DNA of 64,000 bases from an uncultured Tateyamaria sp. (GTDB lineage Bacteria; Pseudomonadota; Alphaproteobacteria; Rhodobacterales; Rhodobacteraceae): NCBI RefSeq assembly GCF_947503415.1, contig NZ_CANNDS010000002.1, positions 682,001 to 746,000 on the forward strand. The letters run 5' to 3'. Positions within the stretch are counted from its first letter, which is position 1. Each line of letters starts with the position of its first letter. The position numbers and the translations under genes are program-made. The notes beneath the pieces are model-generated. The model ran no database searches. It had not been told where the DNA came from and saw only the letters and a list, made by a program, of their open reading frames with translations. This document shows, one piece after another, positions 27,296 to 36,110 of the stretch.

Positions 27296-28032
27296 AGATG
27301 CTCGAGATAGACGGGCTGGACGTATGGTTTGGCCGCGACAGGGACCGCGTGGATGCGGTCAAACAGGCGACCTTTGATGTTGCATCGGGGGAGAGCTTTG
27401 GGCTCGTCGGCGAAAGCGGCTCGGGCAAATCCACCATTTTGCGCGCGATCACAGGGCTGGCGCCCACGTGGTCCGGAAACATCAAGGTCGGTGGACAAAG
27501 GATTGAAAGAAAACGCGCCCGAGCGTTCTACAAACAAGTCCAGATGGTGTTTCAGGACCCCTACGCTTCACTGCATCCGCGCCATTCCGTTGATGCGGTG
27601 CTGGGCGAAACCCTGCACCTGCACGGCTTCAGGGACATCGACGCGCGCGTTGTTCGATTGCTGGATGATGTCGGGTTGGGTCAAAAATTCCGCTTTCGCT
27701 ATCCGCACCAATTGTCGGGTGGACAACGGCAACGGGTGGCGATTGCTCGTGCACTGGCACCGGAACCAGAGCTATTACTTCTGGACGAGCCGACGTCCGC
27801 GCTAGATGTTTCCGTACAGGCGGAAATTTTGAACTTGCTCGCTGATCTGCGGCAAGAGCACGGACTGACCTATTTGATGGTCTCGCACGACCTTAGCGTC
27901 GTGGGGCACATGTGTGACCGGCTTGCAGTGATGAAAGACGGCGAGATTGTCGAGATCATGGATGTGGCGGACCTTCGCGCCATGAAAGCCACGCATCCAT
28001 ATTCGCAGCACCTGCTTCAGGCCTCGGTCTAA
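27292..28032 (+). CDS. Peptide ABC transporter ATP-binding protein (DppF-like)
   Basis: 246 residues: Walker A GESGSGKS, Q-loop VFQDPYASLHPRHSV, signature LSGGQRQR, Walker B LLLLDEPTSALD, H-loop VSHDLSVVGHM. It is shorter than E. coli DppF because the C-terminal tail stops soon after THPYSQHLLQA. I chose the ATG at 27292 (MKMLEIDGLDVWF), which overlaps the preceding stop; the open frame continues 11 codons upstream. It pairs with the DppD-like subunit. Confidence 0.94.
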   Translation: MKMLEIDGLDVWFGRDRDRVDAVKQATFDVASGESFGLVGESGSGKSTILRAITGLAPTWSGNIKVGGQRIERKRARAFYKQVQMVFQDPYASLHPRHSVDAVLGETLHLHGFRDIDARVVRLLDDVGLGQKFRFRYPHQLSGGQRQRVAIARALAPEPELLLLDEPTSALDVSVQAEILNLLADLRQEHGLTYLMVSHDLSVVGHMCDRLAVMKDGEIVEIMDVADLRAMKATHPYSQHLLQASV

Positions 28033-28059
28033 GGCGGGATCCACTAAACGGGGGAACTC

Positions 28060-29652
28060 ATGTACCACTTCAGAAAATGCCTTTATGCGGGCGTCACGGC
28101 CAGTGTCATTGCGGTCATGCCGCTACATGCGGAAACGCCGGACAATATATTGGTCGTTGCGCAGAACATTGATGACATCGTGACCATTGATCCGGCGTCG
28201 GCCTACGAATTCAGCTCGGGCGAATACGTGGCCAATACCTATGATACGCTGGTCCGCTACGATGCCATGGACACCACCGTACTGGCCCCTGCCCTTGCGA
28301 CCGACTGGCAGGTCGACGCGGAGACCAAGACCGTGACGTTCACGTTGCGCGATGATGTAACGTTCCATTCCGGCAACCCCTTGCGCGGCGAAGACGTGGT
28401 AGGGTCATGGACACGCGTTGTGGCGCTGGACAAGGCACCGTCCTTTATTCTGACCCAACTGGGCTGGACCACTGAAAACATCGACCAGATGGTCACCGCT
28501 GACGGCAACACCGTCACTGTGAAATACGAGGGCGATTTCGCACCATCTTTCGTGTTGAACGTCTTGGCCGCACGGCCTGCGTCAATTGTCGACATGGAAA
28601 CCGTCATGGCCAACGAAGTTGATGGAGACATGGGCCACGCGTGGATGAACAAGAACTCCGCCGGGACCGGGCCGTTCAGCCTTGGCACGTACCGGCCTGC
28701 TGACATCCTGTCGCTGAACGCAAACCCGGACTATTATCAGGGTGGCCCGGCGATGGAGCGCGTCGTGATCCAGCACAACCCCGAAGGCGCCACCCAGCGG
28801 TTGCAGCTTGAGGCGGGCGATATCGACATGGCCAAGAACCTCGATCCCGGCCAGATCGCCGGGTTGGACGGTGTCGACGGCGTACGCGTGGAAACCTACC
28901 CACAGGCCGCCGTGCACTGGGTCTCGTTCAATCAGAAGACAGACAGCCTCACCGATCCTGCGGTGTGGGAAGCCGCGCGCTATCTGGTGGATTACAACGG
29001 CATGGCCGACGGTATGCTCAAAGGTCAGATGAAGGTACATCAGGCGTTTTGGCCCGACGGCTTTCCCGGCGCGCTCACCGACACGCCGTTTGGTTACGAT
29101 CCCGAAAAAGCCAGGCAAATCCTCGCGGATGCCGGGGTAGAGACACCGATCAACGTAACCATGGATGTGATCTCGGCCCCGACCTTTGTCGAGATGGCGC
29201 AAGCGCTGCAGGCATCCTTTGCCGAAGGGAGGATCAATCTTGAGATCGTGGCAGGCACCGGTGCGCAAGTGATCACCAAGTACCGCGCGCGCACCCACGA
29301 GGCGATGCTGCTTTACTGGGGCCCGGACTTCATGGACCCGCATTCCAATGCCAAGGCGTTTGCGTTCAACGCAGACAACTCGGACGACAAGTATGCGTCG
29401 ACCACCACGTGGCGCAACGCATGGATGCCCCCGGCCGAGATGAACGAGAAAACCATGGCCGCCCTTGCTGAGCAGGACGCCGACAAGCGGCTGGCCATGT
29501 ACATGGAGCTACAGCAAGAAACTCAGGCCGAAGCCCCGTTTGTCATTATGTTCCAAGCCATCAAGCAGGTTGCGATGCGCGACAACGTCAAGGGGTTCGT
29601 GAACGGTGCGACCTCTGACTACGTCTTCTACCGGCTGGTCGAAAAGGAATGA
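28060..29652 (+). CDS. Peptide ABC transporter substrate-binding protein (DppA-like), copy 2
   Basis: 530 residues, SBP_bac_5 family, with a signal peptide (MYHFRKCLYAGVTASVIAVM to HAE). It parallels copy 1 along its length: DDIVTIDPASAYEFSSGEYV, VTFHSGNPLRGEDV, the shared ETVMANEVDGDMG and NADNSDD near the end. GGGGGAA precedes the ATG. The two proteins are clearly paralogues yet well diverged, so each probably delivers a different peptide to the same permease. Its stop overlaps the GAF gene start. Confidence 0.95.
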   Translation: MYHFRKCLYAGVTASVIAVMPLHAETPDNILVVAQNIDDIVTIDPASAYEFSSGEYVANTYDTLVRYDAMDTTVLAPALATDWQVDAETKTVTFTLRDDVTFHSGNPLRGEDVVGSWTRVVALDKAPSFILTQLGWTTENIDQMVTADGNTVTVKYEGDFAPSFVLNVLAARPASIVDMETVMANEVDGDMGHAWMNKNSAGTGPFSLGTYRPADILSLNANPDYYQGGPAMERVVIQHNPEGATQRLQLEAGDIDMAKNLDPGQIAGLDGVDGVRVETYPQAAVHWVSFNQKTDSLTDPAVWEAARYLVDYNGMADGMLKGQMKVHQAFWPDGFPGALTDTPFGYDPEKARQILADAGVETPINVTMDVISAPTFVEMAQALQASFAEGRINLEIVAGTGAQVITKYRARTHEAMLLYWGPDFMDPHSNAKAFAFNADNSDDKYASTTTWRNAWMPPAEMNEKTMAALAEQDADKRLAMYMELQQETQAEAPFVIMFQAIKQVAMRDNVKGFVNGATSDYVFYRLVEKE

Positions 29653-30092
29653 CCGACGCGCCCTCCTCCGGCGCGTTTTTTGCCCAATTGCACAGCGCCG
29701 TCGGGGGCCGCCTGTTCACTGTCACGGTCCTTGATCACACGGCCGGACTTGCGCAGCGCATTTACACCTCACATCCCGAGACCTACCCGGTCTCGGGGAC
29801 CAAGCCGATGTCACAAGGCGCGTGGACCAACATGGTCATTGACCGCGGCGAGACATTTGTCGCCAATACCGTTGCCGAATTTTCGATCTATTTTCCGGAT
29901 CATGCCTTGATCGAAAGCCTTGGCTGCCAATCCGCTTTGAACGTGCCGATTGTGGATGGCAAGGTCATTGGAACAATCAACGTGCTCGACCGAGAACACT
30001 ACTTCTCGCCCGAAAGGGTAGATCACTGCCAATCCGCAATTCGCAAGCAACACGATGATCTGGTTGTCGTATTGCGGCAGTCCATCACGTGA
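29649..30092 (+). CDS. GAF domain-containing protein
   Basis: 147 residues, a single GAF-like domain (YPVSGTKPMSQGAWTNMVID, ETFVANTVAEFSIYFPDH, SALNVPIVDGKVIGTINVLD). GAF domains bind small molecules. No output domain is attached. It is coupled by a 4-bp overlap to the second binding protein, so it is the last gene of the transport operon and may sense or bind the imported compound. The role is inferred from position. Confidence 0.85.
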   Translation: MTDAPSSGAFFAQLHSAVGGRLFTVTVLDHTAGLAQRIYTSHPETYPVSGTKPMSQGAWTNMVIDRGETFVANTVAEFSIYFPDHALIESLGCQSALNVPIVDGKVIGTINVLDREHYFSPERVDHCQSAIRKQHDDLVVVLRQSIT

Positions 30093-30202
30093 ACGGCGTG
30101 ATGACGTGTCGATGCTGTTCCATCAGGCCGCCTTGGGCGGGCGTATCGCTGGTCTTTGTTTTCCAGCCGTGAATTACCCGCGAGGCAATCCATTGCGCTC
30201 GA

Positions 30203-31165
30203 CTACCGGCAATATGTCCCCGCCGTCGCAACCCCGCCACTGGTGACCGTGCGCGTCTCGAACTCATAACATCCGGCCTGCGCTGATGGCACGTAGCGGA
30301 TGTAGTACGCAGTGCCCTGATACCGGTAATCCATGCTGCGCCTTCCATCCGGAAACTGGGTAAACACCAAATCATCCACCCCGCCACGCGGCGGTCGACC
30401 TGGGGCCGCACCGCCTCCGTTCAGGGCTGTGAGCGGCCGTACTCGCGGAAGAGCGTCAAATCCAGGCACCTCGCCCATAAGGCACTGCACGATATAAGGA
30501 GCATCCGCTGACGTGTGATAACGATAGCCAAAGGTCGCGTCCGCCTGCCCATTGCAGATATCCAGCGCGCCGTCCGCAATCGTCGACCCGTCCGGATTGG
30601 CGACGCCATAAATCGGAAAGCCGTCAAACGCCCAGCCGATGATGGCATCATCCCCCGCATTGTCCATCTGCGCCATCATGCACGTGGGCGTGGCGTGGTA
30701 ATGATAGTCGTCGCCGCGCCCGGCATGCCCGCCACACAGATCAAGCTGACCGGTCTGCACAGTGTCATGTTGGGCCTGATGATGCGCCAGATCGGATGCA
30801 CTCATCTCACCACCTGCCGTATAGTCGTAGATCGGTACGCCGTTCACCGCCACACCAAGCGCGGCATCGCGCGTGAGGGGCGCGTTTCCAAGGATGGGGT
30901 CCAGCAGGATCGGTGCCGCGTATTGTGCCGGAACAGGCACCTGTTCATTGGTCCCCACAATGCCCGTCATCATCTCATGATGCGGATAGGTATCGGAGGT
31001 AATAATGGCGTGATCGGCTGTGCATGTGACGGTCACTTCGTCCGCAAACCCTGCATCAGAGACCGATGCCCTGACCGCCGCACAATGATCGCCATGGGCG
31101 AACGCCAGTGACGGGACCAACAACAGAGCGAAGGCACACACAATATGCATCCTTGACGATGGCAT
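30203..31165 (-). CDS. Secreted YHYH-domain protein
   Basis: 320 residues with a signal peptide (MPSSRMHIVCAFALLLVPSLAFA). The YHYH motif is visible in GRGDDYHYHATPTCMM, followed by AFDGFPIYGVANPDG and a repeat-like GYRYHTSADAPYIVQCLMGE. The early HGDHC is a possible metal site. YHYH proteins are poorly understood extracytoplasmic proteins. It shares its direction with the secreted protein at 31192 across a 26-bp gap, so they are probably co-transcribed. A later start at 31150 is possible. Confidence 0.87.
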   Translation of the reverse strand: MPSSRMHIVCAFALLLVPSLAFAHGDHCAAVRASVSDAGFADEVTVTCTADHAIITSDTYPHHEMMTGIVGTNEQVPVPAQYAAPILLDPILGNAPLTRDAALGVAVNGVPIYDYTAGGEMSASDLAHHQAQHDTVQTGQLDLCGGHAGRGDDYHYHATPTCMMAQMDNAGDDAIIGWAFDGFPIYGVANPDGSTIADGALDICNGQADATFGYRYHTSADAPYIVQCLMGEVPGFDALPRVRPLTALNGGGAAPGRPPRGGVDDLVFTQFPDGRRSMDYRYQGTAYYIRYVPSAQAGCYEFETRTVTSGGVATAGTYCR

Positions 31166-31191
31166 CCTTCATTCTCCTGTTTTGAAAAGGG

Positions 31192-31833
31192 TCATTCGAC
31201 AAGCAGACGGCACAGAACCGTGTTGCTCTGCTCAAGATCCGGCCCCCACATGAACTCCGCCCCCTCCACCCAAGCCACCCGATCATATCCGTCCTTCGGA
31301 TCAACTGCGTGCGCGGAAAAAACGGTGGCAGATGGCCATGCGGACGCGTCGAAACCGGCCTGGTCCCACCCGACAGGTTCGTCCAGGTCCATGAACGTAC
31401 AAGGCCCCTCGCCCGCAACCGGGTCGAGGTGGCGTTCGCACGATTCGTCCAGCGGTGCACTGTGAATGACAAGGCATTGCCAATCCGCACCGCTGGTCAC
31501 CACAGGCACGCCTGCCGCGTCAAAAATCTGCAGGATCACACCGCCGTCGCCCATTTGCTGGCGGCCTGTGCCGATATACTCAAGGCCCGTGTCGTTCTCC
31601 TTAAAATCCTTCGCGACCAACCCGATGACAAAGGGCCGTTCGGCATCAAACATGAAGCTTTCCGCATTAAAGGACCGCTCTGTCGTGATGGGCACGCTGT
31701 CCTCGGCCACTTGCACACCGTCAATGCGCATCTCGAACCAATTGTCGGCCCATACATCGGCAGAGAACGTGTCAGCGGCCAAGGTTCCGGCCGACAGAGG
31801 AAGGAAAACCATTGCTGCAATCGTAGATCTCAT
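31192..31833 (-). CDS. Secreted hypothetical protein, beta-rich
   Basis: 213 residues with a signal peptide (MRSTIAAMVFLPLSAGTLAA). The mature part has a repeated beta-sandwich look: NWFEMRIDGVQVAEDS, then VGWDQAGFDASAWPSATVFS and a C-terminal QSNTVLCRLLVE. The WxxAxFDxSAW pattern recalls galactose-binding-like jelly rolls. I do not recognise a named family. It precedes the YHYH gene in one probable operon, so the two may act together outside the cell. Confidence 0.75.
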   Translation of the reverse strand: MRSTIAAMVFLPLSAGTLAADTFSADVWADNWFEMRIDGVQVAEDSVPITTERSFNAESFMFDAERPFVIGLVAKDFKENDTGLEYIGTGRQQMGDGGVILQIFDAAGVPVVTSGADWQCLVIHSAPLDESCERHLDPVAGEGPCTFMDLDEPVGWDQAGFDASAWPSATVFSAHAVDPKDGYDRVAWVEGAEFMWGPDLEQSNTVLCRLLVE

Positions 31834-31932
31834 GGCGTTGCCTTTTCTGGCTGGTTCAAACTTAAACGCATTCAGCCAGATGTTCCGTCGCGCGACGGGG
31901 CAATTTTTTGAGCCGAAGCGCTCGCAATTTGC

Positions 31933-32913
31933 CTACGCTCCAGTCATTCGTTTGCGCCGTTCCTTGATCTTTGCATCGGACGCCGCGGTGCCATCGTGGA
32001 ACGATCCGAAAAGTTTGTCCCACGGCAGTTCAAGCGAGCCGTAATTGCACTCGAAATAGCGATGATGCATCTGGTGATGAAACGTGCCCAACTTCATCCG
32101 GTTCTCATCCTTTACCACCACCCCTTCAAAGCCCGTGTGGGTCGTGGCGGCTGTCAGCGCATAATACTGAAGATGGAACAGGATATGGACGGGATGGGCC
32201 GCGATGACCCAGTGGATCAGCACCGATCCCAAAAAAATCACATGTTCAACCGGATGCATCGACATGCCTGACCACGGGCCCACGTTGATATTGCGGTGAT
32301 GCAGGGCGTGCACATGCTTGTAGAAGAACGGAATGTGCAGGAACCGGTGGATCCAGTAGAAATAAAAGCTTTCCCAGACCGGGATCAGCAGGAACAGCGC
32401 CACGAACCAGACCGGGTGCGCCGCCCAAGTCAGTATAGGGGCATGCCCATTGGCAAGCGCCCAGAACATCAACACCTCATAGGCGGTCCACACCGTCACA
32501 CCGCTTGCCAGCGTCCAGAACATGTTGTCGCGAATTTGCCCACCAAGCGTGAACTGCCGCCCGTTCTTCATAAGTGGGCGTGGATCATATTTGAGGGTCT
32601 GCCCCTGCTTGGTAAACGTATAGAAATAGAGATGCAGGCCCCCCGCCACGGCGGACATCAAAACCATGTTGCGGACCCACATCTCCGCTATCCAGCCAAA
32701 AGCAAAGGTCCGCGTTTCCTCAAGGGGCGGCTGAAACCAGTAGAACGAAATCAGGGCAATCCCGACAATAATCAGGCGCTCGGTGATCAAAAACCATGAG
32801 GACCAAACCCAGGCCAGCATATCCAGCGGGCGCAACGGCCATGTGAAAAACGGAGAGACCTTGAGCGGTACGTTTGGAACATGGTTCCAACCCTTGAGTG
32901 GTGCGTCGGCCAT
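31933..32913 (-). CDS. Sterol desaturase/fatty acid hydroxylase family protein
   Basis: 326 residues with four or more membrane helices and the histidine clusters that hold the di-iron site: HRFLH, HALHH and HHQMHH. The family hydroxylates or desaturates fatty acids, carotenoids or sterol-like lipids using oxygen. The start at 32913 (MADAPLKGWNHVPN) has GGAGGG seven bases upstream. It is divergent from a LysR gene across a gap with a 15-bp palindrome, so it is the likely target of that regulator. The substrate is unknown. Confidence 0.92.
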   Translation of the reverse strand: MADAPLKGWNHVPNVPLKVSPFFTWPLRPLDMLAWVWSSWFLITERLIIVGIALISFYWFQPPLEETRTFAFGWIAEMWVRNMVLMSAVAGGLHLYFYTFTKQGQTLKYDPRPLMKNGRQFTLGGQIRDNMFWTLASGVTVWTAYEVLMFWALANGHAPILTWAAHPVWFVALFLLIPVWESFYFYWIHRFLHIPFFYKHVHALHHRNINVGPWSGMSMHPVEHVIFLGSVLIHWVIAAHPVHILFHLQYYALTAATTHTGFEGVVVKDENRMKLGTFHHQMHHRYFECNYGSLELPWDKLFGSFHDGTAASDAKIKERRKRMTGA

Positions 32914-32978
32914 GTCACAACCCTCCATCAACAATCACCATTCAGTTTCGCAGATGTCCATTCATAAGAAAAACAGTA

Positions 32979-32993
32979 TTATTGGGGCAATAA
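32979..32993. promoter_or_regulatory. Candidate LysR-type operator
   Basis: TTATTG-GGG-CAATAA is a perfect 6-bp inverted repeat fitting the T-N11-A LysR box. It lies 23 bp before the LysR start at 33016 and 66 bp from the desaturase start at 32913. Confidence 0.5.
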
Positions 32994-33015
32994 GGTCTGA
33001 TTTTCAGAGGTAGTG

Positions 33016-33936
33016 ATGGCCATTTCACTGAAAGCGATGGAGTATTTCACGACGGCGCTGCGACACGGTAACATCGCCAGAGCTGCCGCTGATCTGAACA
33101 TAGCAGCCTCCGCGGTGTCGGCGGCCATAGATCAGGTGGAAACGGCCTTCGACCTTACACTCGTCACCCGACAACGCTCGCGCGGTATCCAGGCCACTGC
33201 AAGCGGTCTTGTCGTTGCGCGCAAATGTGAGCGTTTGTTGGAAGACTATCGGTCCATTCTTGTCGAAGGTACGGATCTGAAACAGTCACTGAGCGGCACC
33301 TTGCGCGTCGGGTACTACGCCCCAATAGCACCTGCCTTCTTGCCGAAGATTCTGACATCTTTCGTCCCAGACGCCGCCGATGTCGACCTGCATCTGGACG
33401 AATGTGACAATGACAGCGCCCAAGACGGGCTCCTTAACGGCACATATGACGTCATTTTGTTTGCAAGCGACGGCGCGCGCCCGTCGGTCGATTTCGACAT
33501 ACTGGTCGCGGCACCGCCCTACTGCCTCTTACCCGCATCGCACCGGTTGGCAGGGCACCATTCCGTCACCATGGAAGAGATCGCCAAGGAACCACTGGTC
33601 GTCCTGAACCGGCCCTTTGCCGCAACCTATTACCGCAGTTTATTTGAGGCGCACACGCCCGGCGCCCATATCGCCGCATATGCCAATTCCACGGAAATGG
33701 TGCGCAGTCTTGTTGGCGCAGGTCATGGATGCGCTATCCTCAACATGAGGCCGATGACGCAGGTCAGTTACGGTGGTTCGCGGGTGATCGAGCGAGCAAT
33801 TGCAGACCCATTGCCGCCACTGACATTGGCCGTGGGATACACGAAGTCCCGCCCGCGTCAGCTGGTCCAACACTTCGTTAACGCCTGCATCGATCATTTC
33901 GCGCAGCCGGGGCCGGATCGCTGCATTTTCGAATGA
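33016..33936 (+). CDS. LysR family transcriptional regulator
   Basis: 306 residues. The N-terminal HTH (FTTALRHGNIARAAADLNIAASAVSAAIDQVETAFD) is followed by an effector domain (SGTLRVGYYAPIAPAFLPKIL, ATYYRSLFEAHTPGAHIAAY). AGAGGTAGTG precedes the ATG; a GTG directly before it is the alternative. It is divergent from the sterol-desaturase-like gene and probably regulates it. The effector is unknown. Confidence 0.92.
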   Translation: MAISLKAMEYFTTALRHGNIARAAADLNIAASAVSAAIDQVETAFDLTLVTRQRSRGIQATASGLVVARKCERLLEDYRSILVEGTDLKQSLSGTLRVGYYAPIAPAFLPKILTSFVPDAADVDLHLDECDNDSAQDGLLNGTYDVILFASDGARPSVDFDILVAAPPYCLLPASHRLAGHHSVTMEEIAKEPLVVLNRPFAATYYRSLFEAHTPGAHIAAYANSTEMVRSLVGAGHGCAILNMRPMTQVSYGGSRVIERAIADPLPPLTLAVGYTKSRPRQLVQHFVNACIDHFAQPGPDRCIFE

Positions 33937-34326
33937 TCCGGCAGGCATCTGGCTCTGCTGGCGATTTGTGCGGGCATCCTGCCCCTCAGCGGACCACACG
34001 TCTCGACTGTGCGGCTTACGACAGAGAATACGACACCTCCGCAGCATCTAGCACCAGCCGGGACACGCTCCCCGGTGCAAACTCCTGTGACGTAGATTTT
34101 CCTAGATAACGGTTCACGGAGCAAGCCCGGCGTTTGACCGATATCGCCGCGTCAGAAACCTGTTTCGGCATCCAGTTTCATACGGTCAATCGAGCGTGCG
34201 CCATTGCGTAGTCAACCCAGCGCACGCTTGATCTTGGTCTATACGACCGTCTTGCATACGCCGCAGCACACGGCAAAGCCATGCATGCCCTGCATTACTT
34301 GGTTAACGACAATTGAAAGGCGCGGC
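33937..34326. other. 390-bp non-coding gap between convergent genes
   Basis: I see no gene here. The only structure is a hairpin: TCGAGCGTGCGC at 34190-34201 and GCGCACGCTTGA at 34220-34231 pair over 12 bp with one G-T wobble and an 18-nt loop. There is no T-run on either side, so it is at best a weak terminator for efp or the LysR gene. Confidence 0.5.
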
Positions 34327-34890
34327 TCAGGCGCGCTCGGAGTATTCCATCGTCTCGGTGTTCACAACGATGTCCTCATCCTGCCCAACGAAGGGCGGCA
34401 CCATGACCTTGATCCCATTGTCGAGGATCGCAGGCTTGAACGAGTTGGCAGCCGTCTGGCCTTTGACCACTGGCTCGGTCTCCACGATCTTGCACGTCAC
34501 CTTTTGCGGCAGCGTCGCGTTCAGCGCCTCGGCATCGTAGAACTCGACCACAATGGTCATGCCGTCTTGCAGAAACGGGCGGCGGTCGCCCAGAATTTCC
34601 GAAGGCAGTTCGATCTGCTCGTAGGTGTCAGCATCCATGAACACCAGCATCCCATCGTTTTCATACAGGAATTGCTGGTCCTTCTGTTCGAGACGCACGC
34701 GCTCGACCTTGTCCGCGCTGCGAAAGCGTTCGTTGAGTTTCGATCCGTTGCGAAGGTTGCGCATCTCGACCTGAGCGAAGGCGCCGCCCTTGCCGGGTTT
34801 AACGTGATCGACCTTCACGGCGGCCCACAGACCGTCATTGTGCTCCAGCACGTTCCCGGGGCGGATCTCATTTCCGTTGATTTTTGGCAT
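34327..34890 (-). CDS. efp: Elongation factor P
   Basis: 187 residues, full length. It relieves ribosome stalling at proline runs. The N-terminal KOW domain carries the lysine (K34) in VKPGKGGAF that is normally modified by EpmA/EpmB; the two OB domains follow ([18 protein letters not shown], then [21 protein letters not shown]). I chose the start at 34890 ([12 protein letters not shown]); the frame stays open 119 codons further upstream but that stretch lacks family sequence and runs antisense to the next gene. It is divergent from the 106-residue protein gene. Confidence 0.97.
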   Translation of the reverse strand: MPKINGNEIRPGNVLEHNDGLWAAVKVDHVKPGKGGAFAQVEMRNLRNGSKLNERFRSADKVERVRLEQKDQQFLYENDGMLVFMDADTYEQIELPSEILGDRRPFLQDGMTIVVEFYDAEALNATLPQKVTCKIVETEPVVKGQTAANSFKPAILDNGIKVMVPPFVGQDEDIVVNTETMEYSERA

Positions 34891-35109
34891 GCGACAAAAC
34901 CGTGTCAAAAGGTTGATGAAAAGTTGATGCCCCCTATATCTCGCGTGAGGTTGCCCCGCAAGACAACGATATGCGGTGCTGCACGTGCAGAGAGCCATGC
35001 ACCGAATGCAAGGGTGGCATGCAAAAACGGGGTATCCGAATCGGCCACGTTCGTTCATAACGAGCGTCACGCCGGAAAGACAAGAGCAAGAATAAAGGAA
35101 GGACGACGA

Positions 35110-35430
35110 ATGAAAGATTTCGTTGACGGCACTGCCTTTAATAACGAACAAGGCAACCGTGCACGCAAACTTTTCGCAGCCGTTGTGTTGGCTGCACTCG
35201 ATGACGCCATCGCTGATGACAAGAAGTATGGCAATGGGCCCGAGCAAATCGCTCGCTGGGCACGCTCGCGTGATGGTCGCGAAGTGTTAAGCTGTGCGGG
35301 CATCGATCCAAACGAACGGGTCGTTGAAGGGCTGATGGAATTTGTCGGTAAAGGGGTTCGGACATCCGTTGCCCTGAGCCGCGAAGAATCGGAACGTCGC
35401 AATGCGGCGCAACAGGCCGAAGCTGCCTGA
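35110..35430 (+). CDS. Conserved Rhodobacterales hypothetical protein (DUF6280-like)
   Basis: 106 residues, soluble, helical, beginning [20 protein letters not shown], with [20 protein letters not shown] in the middle. I recall this as a short protein well conserved in Rhodobacterales and annotated as DUF6280; that is memory, not a search. AAGGA precedes the ATG at 35110. The frame is open far upstream but that is antisense to efp. A strong terminator follows. The function is unknown. Confidence 0.85.
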   Translation: MKDFVDGTAFNNEQGNRARKLFAAVVLAALDDAIADDKKYGNGPEQIARWARSRDGREVLSCAGIDPNERVVEGLMEFVGKGVRTSVALSREESERRNAAQQAEAA

Positions 35431-35452
35431 TCAAATATACTGCTGCTGTAAG

Positions 35453-35486
35453 GAAAACGCGCCCCGTACGGGGCGCGTTTTCTTTT
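35453..35486. terminator. Strong bidirectional rho-independent terminator
   Basis: GAAAACGCGCCCC and GGGGCGCGTTTTC pair over 13 bp around a GTAC loop and are followed by TTTT. The reverse strand also ends in a T-rich tail, and the minus-strand gene ends at 35489, so it probably stops transcription from both sides. Confidence 0.9.
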
Positions 35487-35488
35487 GT

Positions 35489-36067
35489 CTAACTGTCGAC
35501 AAAGAAGAACAGCCACTGGCGCACGATCCAGAACTCACCAAGCACTAAGACAATGGTCAGCCCGATGGCCCATACGGGAACGCGACGGCGCCAAAGAACA
35601 ATCGCAGCCAACGTCGCCAGAAATGCTTCGGCCGGTGCAATCAAAGCTGCTCCGTGTCCACGGTCCCAATAACTGACAGGGCTTTCGAATACCCACCAAC
35701 TGAGTGGCCAGAAATGCGGGCGCCCGTCGTCGTGGTGCAGCGGGAAGTCCAGGCACAGATGAAGCAGCGCCGCCCCAGTCAAAGCGATGGCCCACGGCGC
35801 GCGCGACCAGACGGCCACCGCGCATAACAATCCCCACACCACAAATGAATTATCGATGGCAAATACGGTCTGCCAACTGTCCGAAAAATAGAGATCGTTG
35901 AAGACAACTTGGGGCGGGATGCCAAGGAGGAACAGAGAAATACCAGCCATCACATAAAGCGACAGGTCCGGCATCAACGCTCCGGCGAATGCCGCTGCGA
36001 CAATGCGGCTTTCGGCTGGCCGGCCGAAAACAGCGGCGCCCAGTAACAGGTGTGCCGGCGTGTTCAT
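35489..36067 (-). CDS. Integral membrane protein, YdjM-like metal-dependent hydrolase fold
   Basis: 192 residues with about five helices. The start MNTPAHLLLGAAVFGRPAES, then AGALMPDLSLYV and LHLCLDFPLHHDDGRPHFWP, place His and Asp residues as in the YdjM/LexA-regulated membrane hydrolase group (first H, then PD, then HxxxD and HH). Rhodobacterales members are often mislabelled as cobalamin proteins; nothing here supports that. It lies at the end of a minus-strand series (PIMT, TolC, PopZ-like, this gene). The function is unknown. Confidence 0.75.
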   Translation of the reverse strand: MNTPAHLLLGAAVFGRPAESRIVAAAFAGALMPDLSLYVMAGISLFLLGIPPQVVFNDLYFSDSWQTVFAIDNSFVVWGLLCAVAVWSRAPWAIALTGAALLHLCLDFPLHHDDGRPHFWPLSWWVFESPVSYWDRGHGAALIAPAEAFLATLAAIVLWRRRVPVWAIGLTIVLVLGEFWIVRQWLFFFVDS

Positions 36068-36110
36068 GGGTACTCAGAAATCAGATGCAAGCTGCCTGTC
36101 GGTCGCAGGA

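Noticed and set aside
34204..35109. N-terminal extension of the 106-residue protein's frame
   Set aside because: It is antisense to efp; the ATG at 35110 with AAGGA upstream gives the conserved N-terminus.
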